Assembly (NCBI GenBank): GCA_034769895.1
Contig: CM068367.1
Coordinates: forward strand, 122,983,927 to 123,047,926
Reading direction: 5' to 3'
From: Magicicada septendecula
Taxonomy: Eukaryota > Arthropoda > Insecta > Hemiptera > Cicadidae
DNA: 64,000 nucleotides
The translations under genes and the position numbers were made by a program. The notes below the pieces were generated by a model. The model ran no database searches. It saw only the letters and a program-made list of their open reading frames with translations, and had not been told where the DNA came from. The stretch's first letter is position 1; each line of letters opens with the position of its first letter. Positions 11,464-24,545 of this stretch are shown piece after piece.

Positions 11464-13596
11464 ATGCATAAAAGGGCGTCGTCACTGAGACGGACGAAGG
11501 AGGCAGAGAAAGAAGTCAGGATGGAAGAGAAAGAAGTAACATCGGTGGAGGATGTGGAGACGGTAGCAAGAAATGAAGATAGAGGAGACCCGAATCTTAT
11601 AAAATTAATGAAGTTAATGAATAGTATGAATGAAAAAATGGACAGAAATAAGGAAGAAACGAATGACAATTTTAAGAAGCAGAAGGAAGAAATGAAGGAA
11701 GATTTGAAGAGCATCAAGGAAGATCACAGACAAACAAATGAAAAAATTGATAGTATCAAGGAAGATAACAGACAAACAAACGAGAAAATAGACGGTATGA
11801 AGGAAGAGATTAACGAGAACTCAAGGGTACAAAATGAGAAAATGAGTGAAAATTTAATAAAACAGATGGAGGAGAGATTTGACCAAAACAGAGAAGAAAC
11901 TAATGAAAATTTTAGGAAACAAAACGAGCATAATAATGAGAATTTAAGACAAATCCGGGAGGAGAATAAACGGATAAATGAAAAAATTGATAATGTTAAG
12001 GAAAGTACTAATGAAACTTTAAGGCAAACTATAAGTGAAAATAATAACCAAATGAAGGAAGAGTTCAGACAAATCAATGAAGAGAATTTAAGAAGAATTA
12101 ATGGGAGGATTGAACAGGTCAATGATACAATTAACCAGAAGATGGACAAAATCGATGAGGAAAGGAAGGAGGAAACAGCTGACACTAATGAAAGATTGAG
12201 AAAAGTTAACGAAACCATTATACAAAATAAAGCAGTGATAACTACCAGAATAGACCAGGTCCAAGAAAATAGTCGTATTCAAATAGAAGCAATACAAAAG
12301 GAACAAGAAAATTTAGTAAATTTACAGAAACAAACCGGAGAAAGGTGTGACAATATTAACACTACGGTGAATAATTTAACTGGTCAAGTACGCCGAAATC
12401 AAGAAGAAATTGAGTTAATTGGAACCAGACCAAATAATATTACTCATGTTTCCACAAATGAAACCAGAGAAGGGATTAATTTCAAAAATTATCGAAGAAA
12501 CCCCATGGAATTCCTGGCCAGAATCGAGGAACATTTTAATAAACATCGAATAACTATCTGGAGCTCGATTAGAGAGATGTTGGATGAGCATTTTAGGGAG
12601 ATTACGGACAACTGGTGGACAGCAACCAGGAATGAGATAGTGGACTACGCTCAATTTAAAAAACTGTTTAAAGAAAAATATTGGTCCGAAGCTATACAAA
12701 ATATTATAAGGGACAACATTTGTCAGGGAAGATATGATGGAAATAGAGGTACATCTCCGACTACTTACTTCTGGGGAAAGGTGTGTTTGGCGAGACACCT
12801 AGAGCCAAGAATACCAGAAGAATCCCTAGTAACTAAAATGGCATACCATTATGACACAGGAATTGCCAGAGCACGCCTGGGAAGCCAGATTAAAACGGTC
12901 CACGCAATGGCTGACTTATTAGAAAATTATGAACACGAGGGTTACTACAAAAGAAGCAGACAACGAACTGATCAGTGCGGTTCAAGAAATAATAACCATA
13001 GTATGAATCCTAATCACTATAATAACATGAATAACCGGAATAGTTATAACTTTAATGGCAACGATCGTAGTTCCAACCAAAATTTTACTCCAAATAATAA
13101 CCAACCAACAAACCTCAATCGAAATCCAATTAACCATAATAGTAACAACAGGCCCAATCAAAATTACCATCCGGGTAACAGAATTAATAATAATTATAAT
13201 AACTACCGAACAAACCAAAATTATAATAATTTTAGAAATAACTCAGGAGTTAATACCAATAATAATAACCAGGGTAATTATAATAATAATCGTCCGTACA
13301 GACCAAGAATAAATTATATTAGTGCAGAAGAAGGGGATTACTGGAGATACCATCAACCTCGGAGGAACAGTGTTAATAACAGTTATGATCAAAGAGGAAA
13401 TCCCAGAGGGATGAGTCACCATTATAACCGAGTAAGAAGTAGAAGCCAGGAGGACTTCCGAGAATCAAGGGGGAGTGAACAATTAGACAACCGAGAGGTT
13501 GAACAACCAGGAACCAGCACACCATTCCAGGCAAATCAACAGTTATGCCCGGAAAATAATCATGATAGCCTTAATTTAAACGGAGTGAGGCAGTAA
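11464..13596 (+). CDS. gag: Gag polyprotein of the LTR retrotransposon
   Basis: Structural protein, 710 codons, starting at the first ATG after the primer-binding site. Residues about 20-310 are a long charged, heptad-like region rich in repeats of the type NEKIDxxKEE, probably coiled coil and unusually long for Gypsy Gag. Residues about 340-490 resemble the retrotransposon capsid domain: NPMEFLARIEEHF, then WW, a FKEKYWSEAIQ-like block, LVTKMAYHY and LLENYEHEGYYKRSR. Residues about 506-610 are extremely Asn-rich, with N, Y and R. No CCHC zinc knuckle is visible, so nucleic-acid binding may rely on the basic Asn/Arg-rich tail. The frame is intact. It ends 13 bases after a slippery heptamer, which suggests that a fraction of ribosomes continue into protease. 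Confidence 0.93.
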   Translation: MHKRASSLRRTKEAEKEVRMEEKEVTSVEDVETVARNEDRGDPNLIKLMKLMNSMNEKMDRNKEETNDNFKKQKEEMKEDLKSIKEDHRQTNEKIDSIKEDNRQTNEKIDGMKEEINENSRVQNEKMSENLIKQMEERFDQNREETNENFRKQNEHNNENLRQIREENKRINEKIDNVKESTNETLRQTISENNNQMKEEFRQINEENLRRINGRIEQVNDTINQKMDKIDEERKEETADTNERLRKVNETIIQNKAVITTRIDQVQENSRIQIEAIQKEQENLVNLQKQTGERCDNINTTVNNLTGQVRRNQEEIELIGTRPNNITHVSTNETREGINFKNYRRNPMEFLARIEEHFNKHRITIWSSIREMLDEHFREITDNWWTATRNEIVDYAQFKKLFKEKYWSEAIQNIIRDNICQGRYDGNRGTSPTTYFWGKVCLARHLEPRIPEESLVTKMAYHYDTGIARARLGSQIKTVHAMADLLENYEHEGYYKRSRQRTDQCGSRNNNHSMNPNHYNNMNNRNSYNFNGNDRSSNQNFTPNNNQPTNLNRNPINHNSNNRPNQNYHPGNRINNNYNNYRTNQNYNNFRNNSGVNTNNNNQGNYNNNRPYRPRINYISAEEGDYWRYHQPRRNSVNNSYDQRGNPRGMSHHYNRVRSRSQEDFRESRGSEQLDNREVEQPGTSTPFQANQQLCPENNHDSLNLNGVRQ

Positions 13597-13635
13597 TAAA
13601 CCCTCGCGACCCCTTACTGCTACTAACTACTGGGT
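13575..13635 (+). promoter_or_regulatory. Probable programmed -1 ribosomal frameshift signal
   Basis: In the Gag frame the codons read AAT TTA AAC, so the heptamer T TTA AAC occupies 13575-13581 in exactly the phase needed for -1 slippage. The -1 frame has a stop at 13572-13574 and is then open through protease, so the overlap opens at the slip site itself. After 8 spacer bases GCAGTAA (13590-13596) can pair with TTACTGC (13614-13620). ACCC (13609-13612) in the loop could pair with GGGT (13632-13635), giving a small H-type pseudoknot. The heptamer class is well known from retroelements and RNA viruses; its function here is inferred. Confidence 0.75.
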
Positions 13636-14324
13636 ACAAAAACCACCAAATTCAAAAATATAGTAATAACAAATTACTACCAACTAATTATGAAAAACTA
13701 ATTATGGAAAATAAAAGAATTTTGAAGTATAACAACAACCAAAGTTTAAGGACGGATAGTCAAAATCTTACTATTATTTACAATTATTATTTGAAAAATC
13801 TTCGAGAAGAACTGTTGGAGGAAACGGTGACAAGTAGAATCAACCAGCATAATGAAATCTTATACATAACCGCTCAAATTGAAGGAATTCCTACACGAAT
13901 AATGATAGATACGGGTGCAAATTTATCACTTATTAACGATGCTGAACTGGAGAGAATACAGAAACAAAGTAAAAATATAATACCTACCTTACCTGTCAAT
14001 AATGTTATTTTAATAGGTGCCACTGGGCATCAAAATAAAACAGTGAGAAAACAAGTGTCATTGGAAATAGAAAGCAAAGGTGTTACAATTAATATTATAT
14101 GTTTGGTCGCAGTCGGCCTACCATTCGAATTATTAATCGGATGCAATATGCTGAGGAAATATTCAGCCATTATTGATTTGAGCAAGGAGAAGGTGTCCTT
14201 GAACTCAGAAGGTGTTATGTGGACGGCAGAGTTAATAGGAAGCGATGGTGCCCCTCTGAACCGTACCCATCACCAAGTTAGGGAATTAAATTTTTTAAAG
14301 AATGACACCCAAGCAGAAAAATAA
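13575..14324 (+). CDS. pro: Pol, protease segment (aspartic protease)
   Basis: The frame opens at the slip site; its first ATG is at 13704. Counting from that ATG, residues 67-72 are MIDTGA, the active-site Asp-Thr-Gly of a retroviral-type aspartic protease (D69). LLIGCNMLRKY further on matches the conserved second half, where ILG-D is usual. The protein would cut Gag-Pol into its mature parts. It is in the -1 frame relative to gag. The frame ends at TAA 14322-14324 just after a run of five A. The next frame (reverse transcriptase) is open from 14306, so a one-base indel in the A-run probably broke a continuous pro-pol frame. No usable slippery heptamer is in phase there. Confidence 0.88.
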   Translation, partial: FKRSEAVINPRDPLLLLTTGYKNHQIQKYSNNKLLPTNYEKLIMENKRILKYNNNQSLRTDSQNLTIIYNYYLKNLREELLEETVTSRINQHNEILYITAQIEGIPTRIMIDTGANLSLINDAELERIQKQSKNIIPTLPVNNVILIGATGHQNKTVRKQVSLEIESKGVTINIICLVAVGLPFELLIGCNMLRKYSAIIDLSKEKVSLNSEGVMWTAELIGSDGAPLNRTHHQVRELNFLKNDTQAEK

Positions 14325-14332
14325 TCTATAAT

Positions 14333-15481
14333 ATGACAAATGAAGACCTGTGGAACAGTAAATTACAGGAGATAAGAGAGTTTAGACACCAAGGCACAAA
14401 TAATTTGACAGTAAAACAAGTAGAAGATCTCATTATAATATATAAGAAGTATAAACATGTATTTTCAGAAAAAGCAGGAAAAGTAAAAAACTATCAGTGT
14501 AGAATACAATTTAAAGAACCAGCAGAATTCCACAGAAAATCCTATCCTATACCATATTCATTGAAGGAGGCGGTTAGAGCTGAAATTAATAAAATGTTGT
14601 TAAATGATATAATTGAGCCTAGCCAATCACCATATACTAGCCCAATAGTAGCAATTCAGAAGAAGAACGGGCAGGTTCGACTTTGCTTGGATGCCCGAGA
14701 AATAAATAAACATATAGTAAAAGATCGCACATCACCTGGAGAAATAGAAGAAATTCTAAAAAAATTTCATGGTACAAAATTTATCAGTACCTGGGACACA
14801 GTTTGTGGTTACTGGCAGGTGGAGTTGCACCCGATGAGTCGAAAATATATGGCTTTTATTTTCGAGGGTAGAAACTACCAGTTTAAGAGATTGCCATTTG
14901 GATTAGTCAATTCGGTAGCAATTTTTGTACGATGTATGGACCAGGTATTGGGTCAGGAAGCGCTACAATTCACCACAGTTTATGTAGACGACCTGTTGAT
15001 TACCTCATCCAACTGGGAGGAACATTGTCACAGGGTGGAATATGTATTGAGTAAGTTAGCAGAGAACAACATAACACTAAAACTCGAAAAATCCCAATTA
15101 ATAGCGAAGGTTCAATTTTTAGGTTTTAATTTGACTGAACAAGGTATTTCCCCATCACAAGAAAAGGTTACTGCAATCCAGAAGTTCCCACAACCAAAGA
15201 ATAAGAGGCAACTCCAATCCTTCTTAGGACTGTGTAATTACTACCGGAAGTTCCAACGCAATTATTCCGCATTGACATCTAAATTTCAGGAACAGCTGTC
15301 TTCCAAAAACAAGTGGATATGGGGACATGAACAGGATGCTATACTACAACAGATAAAGGATAAATTCTTAGAGACAGTAATCCTTCATCATCCAAATTTT
15401 GATCACCCATTCTTTGTGACGCAAGTGATGTCAGTCTTGGGACGGTACTGTTCCAAGAAGACACAGAAGGAAACCATTTAG
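14333..15481 (+). CDS. pol: Pol, reverse transcriptase segment
   Basis: RNA-dependent DNA polymerase, here 382 codons from an ATG; the frame is open upstream to 14306. Visible motifs: RLCLDAREIN (palm), STWDTVCGYWQVEL with catalytic D155, LPFGLVNS near residue 187, and YVDD at residues 217-220. The thumb/connection follows (FLGFNLTEQGISPS, LQSFLGLCNYYRKF). All three polymerase aspartates are present. The frame closes at 15479-15481. Homology leaves this frame near 15411-15418 and continues in the -1 frame with RNase H, so there is a small indel there. A heptamer AAATTTT at 15394-15400 is in phase, but the -1 frame meets TGA immediately, so it is not a working shift site. Confidence 0.92.
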   Translation: MTNEDLWNSKLQEIREFRHQGTNNLTVKQVEDLIIIYKKYKHVFSEKAGKVKNYQCRIQFKEPAEFHRKSYPIPYSLKEAVRAEINKMLLNDIIEPSQSPYTSPIVAIQKKNGQVRLCLDAREINKHIVKDRTSPGEIEEILKKFHGTKFISTWDTVCGYWQVELHPMSRKYMAFIFEGRNYQFKRLPFGLVNSVAIFVRCMDQVLGQEALQFTTVYVDDLLITSSNWEEHCHRVEYVLSKLAENNITLKLEKSQLIAKVQFLGFNLTEQGISPSQEKVTAIQKFPQPKNKRQLQSFLGLCNYYRKFQRNYSALTSKFQEQLSSKNKWIWGHEQDAILQQIKDKFLETVILHHPNFDHPFFVTQVMSVLGRYCSKKTQKETI

Positions 15482-17070
15482 TCGTCAGTTTTGCCAGTCG
15501 TGTGTTAAACCACTGTGAGAGAAGGTATAATGTTACTGAAAAGGAACTATTAAGCATAGTCTTTGCTTGTAGTAAATTCCGAACGTACATTTTGGGATAT
15601 CCTGTAACTGTCAGAACAGATCACAAGTCCATCTCATTTTTAAGAAGTTGTAAGCTGAGTCACGGAAGGCTTAGAAGGTGGATACTCGCCTTGCAGGAGT
15701 ATAATATCAAATGGGAATATATTCCAGGGAGTCAAAACGTGATAGCAGACGTGTTATCTCGAATAAACCTGGACACCCAGACATTTGAGGGTGAGAAGGA
15801 AAGGATCATCAAGGTGTACAACATTCTCAAAAGTAGATCTGATTTGGAGGCATTATTACAAAATATCAGAGCAAATCAGTTATTAGACCCGAAATTAATA
15901 AAAATCAAGGAACGTTTGGAGAACCAAAACTCCACAATAAACCAATTCTATTGTGAACAAGAAGGAATTTTATTTATAAAAAATACATTGAACCAAGAAG
16001 ACTGGAAGGTAATCATTCCCAGAATCATGGAGAAAGAACTAGTGTTGGAATATCACATAAGATACGGACATATGGGTGCAGTAAAGGTAGTGAAAGCATT
16101 GGAGGAGAATTGTTACATTAAGAACATACACAGGAAGGTACAAAATTATATAAAACCCTGTCATATCTGCCAATTGGTCAAAATTAATAATGAACGAAGG
16201 GAAGGTGTAATGATACCTATATCGTCAGAACAAAAATTGGAAAAATTATTCATTGACATATGTGGACCATTTCCTAGGAGTGAAGGTAGAAGCCGCTATA
16301 AATACCTTATAATCATTATGGACCACTTCACCAAATTCACCAAATTGTATCCAACCAGTCGAGCAACTACGCAGAAAATTCTTGAAGTAATAACTACTCA
16401 ATACATTCCAAAAATAGGAATACCTGTTTCAATAGTTACAGACCATGGTGCACAATTTCGAGGCAGAAAATGGAAGAACACATTGTTAGAACTGAACATC
16501 AAAAGCTATAAGATCTCCGTATACCACCCCATTAGCAATCCATCAGAAAGAATACTGAGAGAGGTTGGTAGAATCTTAAGAACCTATTGTCATCAACAAC
16601 AAAGGAAGTGGCCTGATTACTTATCACCCACAGAAGATTCTTTAAACTTGGCTTATCATCCATCTATAAATTGCACTCCATACACTGCCATGTATGAAAA
16701 ACAACCACCCAGAGAGATCCAAGAATTGATTAAATTTCCTAAGTCTCCACCGTACCAATTTAATAAATTAAAATTCTATAATCAGGTGATGGAAAATCTG
16801 GAAAAACGCAGAAATAAATACCAGAAAATAAAGGGTAAAATAATTAAATATGAAGTAGGAGAGAAAGTGTTATTAAAGAACAGGGAATTGCCTAGCACTC
16901 TAGAAGGGATATCAAAGAAGTTATTGTTACTATACGTTGGACCCTACACCATAACAAAAAACAACAACAAAAACGCGTACGAATTAACTGACCCCATTTC
17001 AAAGAAGATCAAGGGCAATTATAATCAACAATCCATGAAAAAATATCATGAGGAAGAAAAGGAAAAATAA
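15403..17070 (+). CDS. pol: Pol, RNase H and integrase segment
   Basis: Open from 15403; the first ATG, used for numbering, is at 15502. RNase H: CDASD (15415-15429), ERRYNVTEKEL, TDHKSISF and ADVLSR supply the usual acidic residues. Integrase: zinc-binding H185, H190, C220 and C223 (YHIRYGHMG ... PCHICQ). The catalytic core has D252 (FIDICGP), D314 (VTDHGAQF) and E349 (NPSERILRE). The D-to-E spacing is 34 residues between, one less than the common 35. LYVGPYTITK near the end is a GPY/F module. The domain order RT-RNase H-integrase is that of Ty3/Gypsy. The rest of the frame is intact to its TAA; 68 bases separate it from the 3' LTR, so no env exists. Confidence 0.92.
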   Translation, partial: SPILCDASDVSLGTVLFQEDTEGNHLVVSFASRVLNHCERRYNVTEKELLSIVFACSKFRTYILGYPVTVRTDHKSISFLRSCKLSHGRLRRWILALQEYNIKWEYIPGSQNVIADVLSRINLDTQTFEGEKERIIKVYNILKSRSDLEALLQNIRANQLLDPKLIKIKERLENQNSTINQFYCEQEGILFIKNTLNQEDWKVIIPRIMEKELVLEYHIRYGHMGAVKVVKALEENCYIKNIHRKVQNYIKPCHICQLVKINNERREGVMIPISSEQKLEKLFIDICGPFPRSEGRSRYKYLIIIMDHFTKFTKLYPTSRATTQKILEVITTQYIPKIGIPVSIVTDHGAQFRGRKWKNTLLELNIKSYKISVYHPISNPSERILREVGRILRTYCHQQQRKWPDYLSPTEDSLNLAYHPSINCTPYTAMYEKQPPREIQELIKFPKSPPYQFNKLKFYNQVMENLEKRRNKYQKIKGKIIKYEVGEKVLLKNRELPSTLEGISKKLLLLYVGPYTITKNNNKNAYELTDPISKKIKGNYNQQSMKKYHEEEKEK

Positions 17071-17123
17071 CATAAGTAATTATGTCCTCACACCTAATGA
17101 AGTGTTCAGAAATAATGACTTCT

Positions 17124-17132
17124 GAAGGGAGG
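17124..17132 (+). promoter_or_regulatory. Polypurine tract
   Basis: GAAGGGAGG lies five bases before the 3' LTR, where plus-strand priming is expected. Confidence 0.7.
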
Positions 17133-17137
17133 CAATT

Positions 17138-19211
17138 TGTAACGAAGCAAAATGTTACAAAAAGAATAGTAAATAATAGTGAAATCCGATCCAGAGAGGA
17201 AACAAGAAATAATAATTGATAGCAAATTAAAGGAAACCTAGTTGGTTTGACTTACTTAATATTATCAAGAAACCCAGAAATAACCCAGTAGAATAGCGCA
17301 GTAAACAAATCAAAATTAAATAAATAAACCTAGTAGGCCTAAATAATCAAATTACCCTGAAACACAACTAAACCCAATAAAGAGTACCTATCCATATAAA
17401 TAAAATCGTATTAAATAAAATTGTATAGGCCTATAATTAAGGATAGAAAAAGGGACACAAACCTTTACAGTGATATGAGTGCCATAAAATAAATAGTGAC
17501 ACAGACTACCGTTAAACAGTGTTAATTATTTTTTATGAAAAGTGTTTTATTGTTATTATTAGACAGAAATTTAGTTTATCATACAGACAATAGTTTAACA
17601 GTATAAATAAACTAAAACTGTCAAAAACAAGTATTATCATTAAGAGTTTTGTTATATGTTATAAGATTTTATGTTACCAGTTAATTTATTTAAATATATT
17701 TATCTCAGGGAGTCAAGGTAGAAATTATAATCAACCATAACAAATTGTTCCACCACATATCAGAGAAATTCAAATTAATAAGGTTTTACAGTTATAAACT
17801 GAGTCATGTTTAATATCAAATTGTTTATAATTATCTAATTAATAATTGTATAAACATTGCATGTATCATTAAAGTATAATAATAAAATTATCTATTAAAG
17901 GTAATTTATAAAATGTAATGTAATTAGTGGGTATCGATCATATAACATTTAACCTGTACATAAATGGCCAATCAAAATTTAAGAAGTTTGTATGAGTTCC
18001 GTGACTAAAAAAGAAGAAATAACACTTAATTGTTAATTGTGATGGAGAACAGTTTAATAGTGCGTGTCGAGATGTTATTAAAATAAAAAATACAAAATTG
18101 CTAACTCGTTTGTGAAAGAAGATCTGAATGACCACTATTGAAGATAAATAATTCCTCCACTACAATCATTTCATGAACCAGTAATACACACAATCAAGAA
18201 ATTATCCAGAATAAACCAGAAAACGTTCAGCAATATCGCCTAGATGTGTAAAGTATAATTTGACAATATTTTTATCCAACAAGGAACAACCACTAGACAA
18301 TATACCAATTTACACTAACACTAATCACTAGTAAACATTTTAAAGTGAAAACAAATTCCATATCTGAACGAAACAGTGATTACAAGGAAAACATTTATTT
18401 GTACACATTCTAATAAACTTCATTATTCTGTGAGACGGACAACGGCAGCCATGATGTTGACGTCACTCTAACCTACAGGCCTTTTACGAAGCATTGAATC
18501 TCGTCAAACTTTGTATGTTATTTAATATATAATTTTTGTAATATTTTTTAGATTATAAGTAATAGATGATTTGTAAAGGTACTCTATATTGTTAATTATC
18601 ATGTAAAGGAACTTTTCGTAGCAGCCACAAGAATTCCCACGAAATATATTAACATTATTTAATTATTAAATCCTGAGATAAATATCGATTGTGACAACCG
18701 TATGTATCGAATGGAATTTTCCAATAATTTGAACTTATATTACAGAGATTAAACCATTATGTTAAAAAATCATATCCATGCGTTATTATATCAGGAACAT
18801 ACAGGAATATTATCAGCATTTATTTTATAATTAACAAGGATAAGAAGACTTCGGGGAGTCATTGGAAGTACGCAAACTGCAAAACCAAGATTAACCTCAA
18901 ATAATAGGTTAAATCCTAATATCGAAGGTGACTTGAGAATTGTTTGGGATGACTCGACCGCTATTTTTTGAATTGATTTTGGAGTTCTAACTACTGAACT
19001 GGAATAATTATAATTCTGATTCCGAAACCAAGGCAGAATAATTCAATTCTTTTACTTATATATTTAAATCACATTCGAAAACACACAACATAATATTCCA
19101 CGATCAACTGATACACTATTTACAACTATTTAGTACGAATTAACATATACAAGGAATAACACGGGCAAATTATTATACCATTAAGATACTACGGGTACAC
19201 GTTCAGTAATA
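17138..19211 (+). repeat. 3' LTR
   Basis: Starts TGTAACG and is nearly identical to 9271-11343. Of the differences that I can count, almost all fall in the first 520 bases; the remaining 1.55 kb shows a single C/T change (11226 versus 19094). Confidence 0.95.
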
Positions 19212-19236
19212 ATATATATATATATATATATATATA
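19212..19236. repeat. (TA)n target microsatellite
   Basis: TA repeats flank the LTR element on both sides (9258-9270 and here). They belong to the codons for an IYIY stretch of the interrupted LINE frame. Confidence 0.85.
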
Positions 19237-19460
19237 ACTTATAAACTGGAGATAATAGGCACCTTGTCGTATTCCACAATTGATCAGGCCTACACTAGGA
19301 GTTGTGCTTCGTCTTCCTGCCTCAATTAAAACTTTGTTTACCACAGGAAGACTTTGTATGGCTTTAATGAGGTGCTGCGGGATCCGTTTCTTTGGCATTA
19401 TTGCCCATAGCCTGCTCTTATTCATTGTATCAAAATCCTTCTACATGAACACAATAATTC
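19237..19460 (-). mobile_element. LINE C, upstream half of the reverse transcriptase
   Basis: The minus strand encodes KDFDTMNKSRLWAIMPKK, IPQHLIKAIQSL and LINCGIRQGAYYLQF. These match the AFD-VNR, HLI-AI-SL and GVRQG-PLSP motifs of LINE reverse transcriptases, in the order expected immediately before the part found at 9270-8405. A stop lies where the domain normally reads YKKAFD. The similarity stops near 19460, so the insertion was 5'-truncated before the LTR element landed in it. Confidence 0.85.
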
Positions 19461-24104
<4,644 letters not shown>

Positions 24105-24545
24105 GAGGTAGATCAGGTCTTTCAAGTCCCTAGGTAGCACAAGTTAAGGCGATGGGACCTATTGTTGACATTAAATCTTGAAAAGCTTTAGCAAAAGCGG
24201 GCTTCATGAAAAATAAAAGGATGCTCACTTCTAGGAACATTGCTATAAAGACCAGAAATATTCTCATAAAATGGAATGTATGGAAAGTATCGATCTGAAA
24301 CATGTACAGTGGGGAAAGGGACAATGGAAGAATAGAGGCCTTTAATGCATCGGAGGAGAATGGAAGATATCTGATATGACTACAATGCTAGAGGGGAAGA
24401 CCTGGATCAAATGGTTTGGGTTTAGAGGATACAAGGAAAAGCCAGTAAACTGGAAAGTCTGATGATTCCAGAATATGGCCGCACACCAATCTTTGGATTA
24501 AGTATAGGAAGAAGAGCGATCAGAATCTGTTAACTTTGTTGTCAT
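24105..24545 (+). mobile_element. Degenerate LINE fragment D
   Basis: In one plus frame the sequence reads ALAKAGFMKNKRMLTSRNIA followed by IKTRNILIKWNVWKVS and, after a stop, RIEAFNASEENGR. This matches the segment before and after the YVWSVALYG-ETW box of arthropod LINEs. Several stops and altered residues are present, and the ETW motif itself is lost. It is an old, non-functional relic. Confidence 0.55.

Larger units (their letters stand above)
9271..19211 (+). mobile_element. Ty3/Gypsy-type LTR retrotransposon, near full length
   Basis: A 9.94-kb element with two long direct repeats at its ends, a primer-binding site next to the left repeat, a purine tract before the right repeat, and gag, protease, reverse transcriptase, RNase H and integrase in Gypsy order. 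There is no room for env: integrase ends at 17070 and the right LTR starts at 17138. Both flanks are (TA)n, so a 4-bp ATAT duplication is possible but cannot be told from the microsatellite. The LTRs differ at only about a dozen positions, which implies recent insertion. Pol carries two apparent frame breaks (near 14320 and 15411-15418), so this copy is probably non-autonomous. It lies inside LINE C. Confidence 0.95.

Noticed and set aside
11724-12306. Long hydrophobic minus-strand frames
   Set aside because: They are antisense shadows of the charged coiled-coil part of gag.
14316-14324. A-run at the protease-RT border as a programmed frameshift
   Set aside because: No in-phase X XXY YYZ heptamer; an indel is simpler.
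15394-15402. AAATTTT heptamer in phase before RNase H as a second programmed shift
   Set aside because: The -1 frame meets TGA at 15400-15402 directly after the heptamer.
17071-17137. Search for an envelope gene
   Set aside because: Only 67 bases lie between the integrase stop and the 3' LTR.
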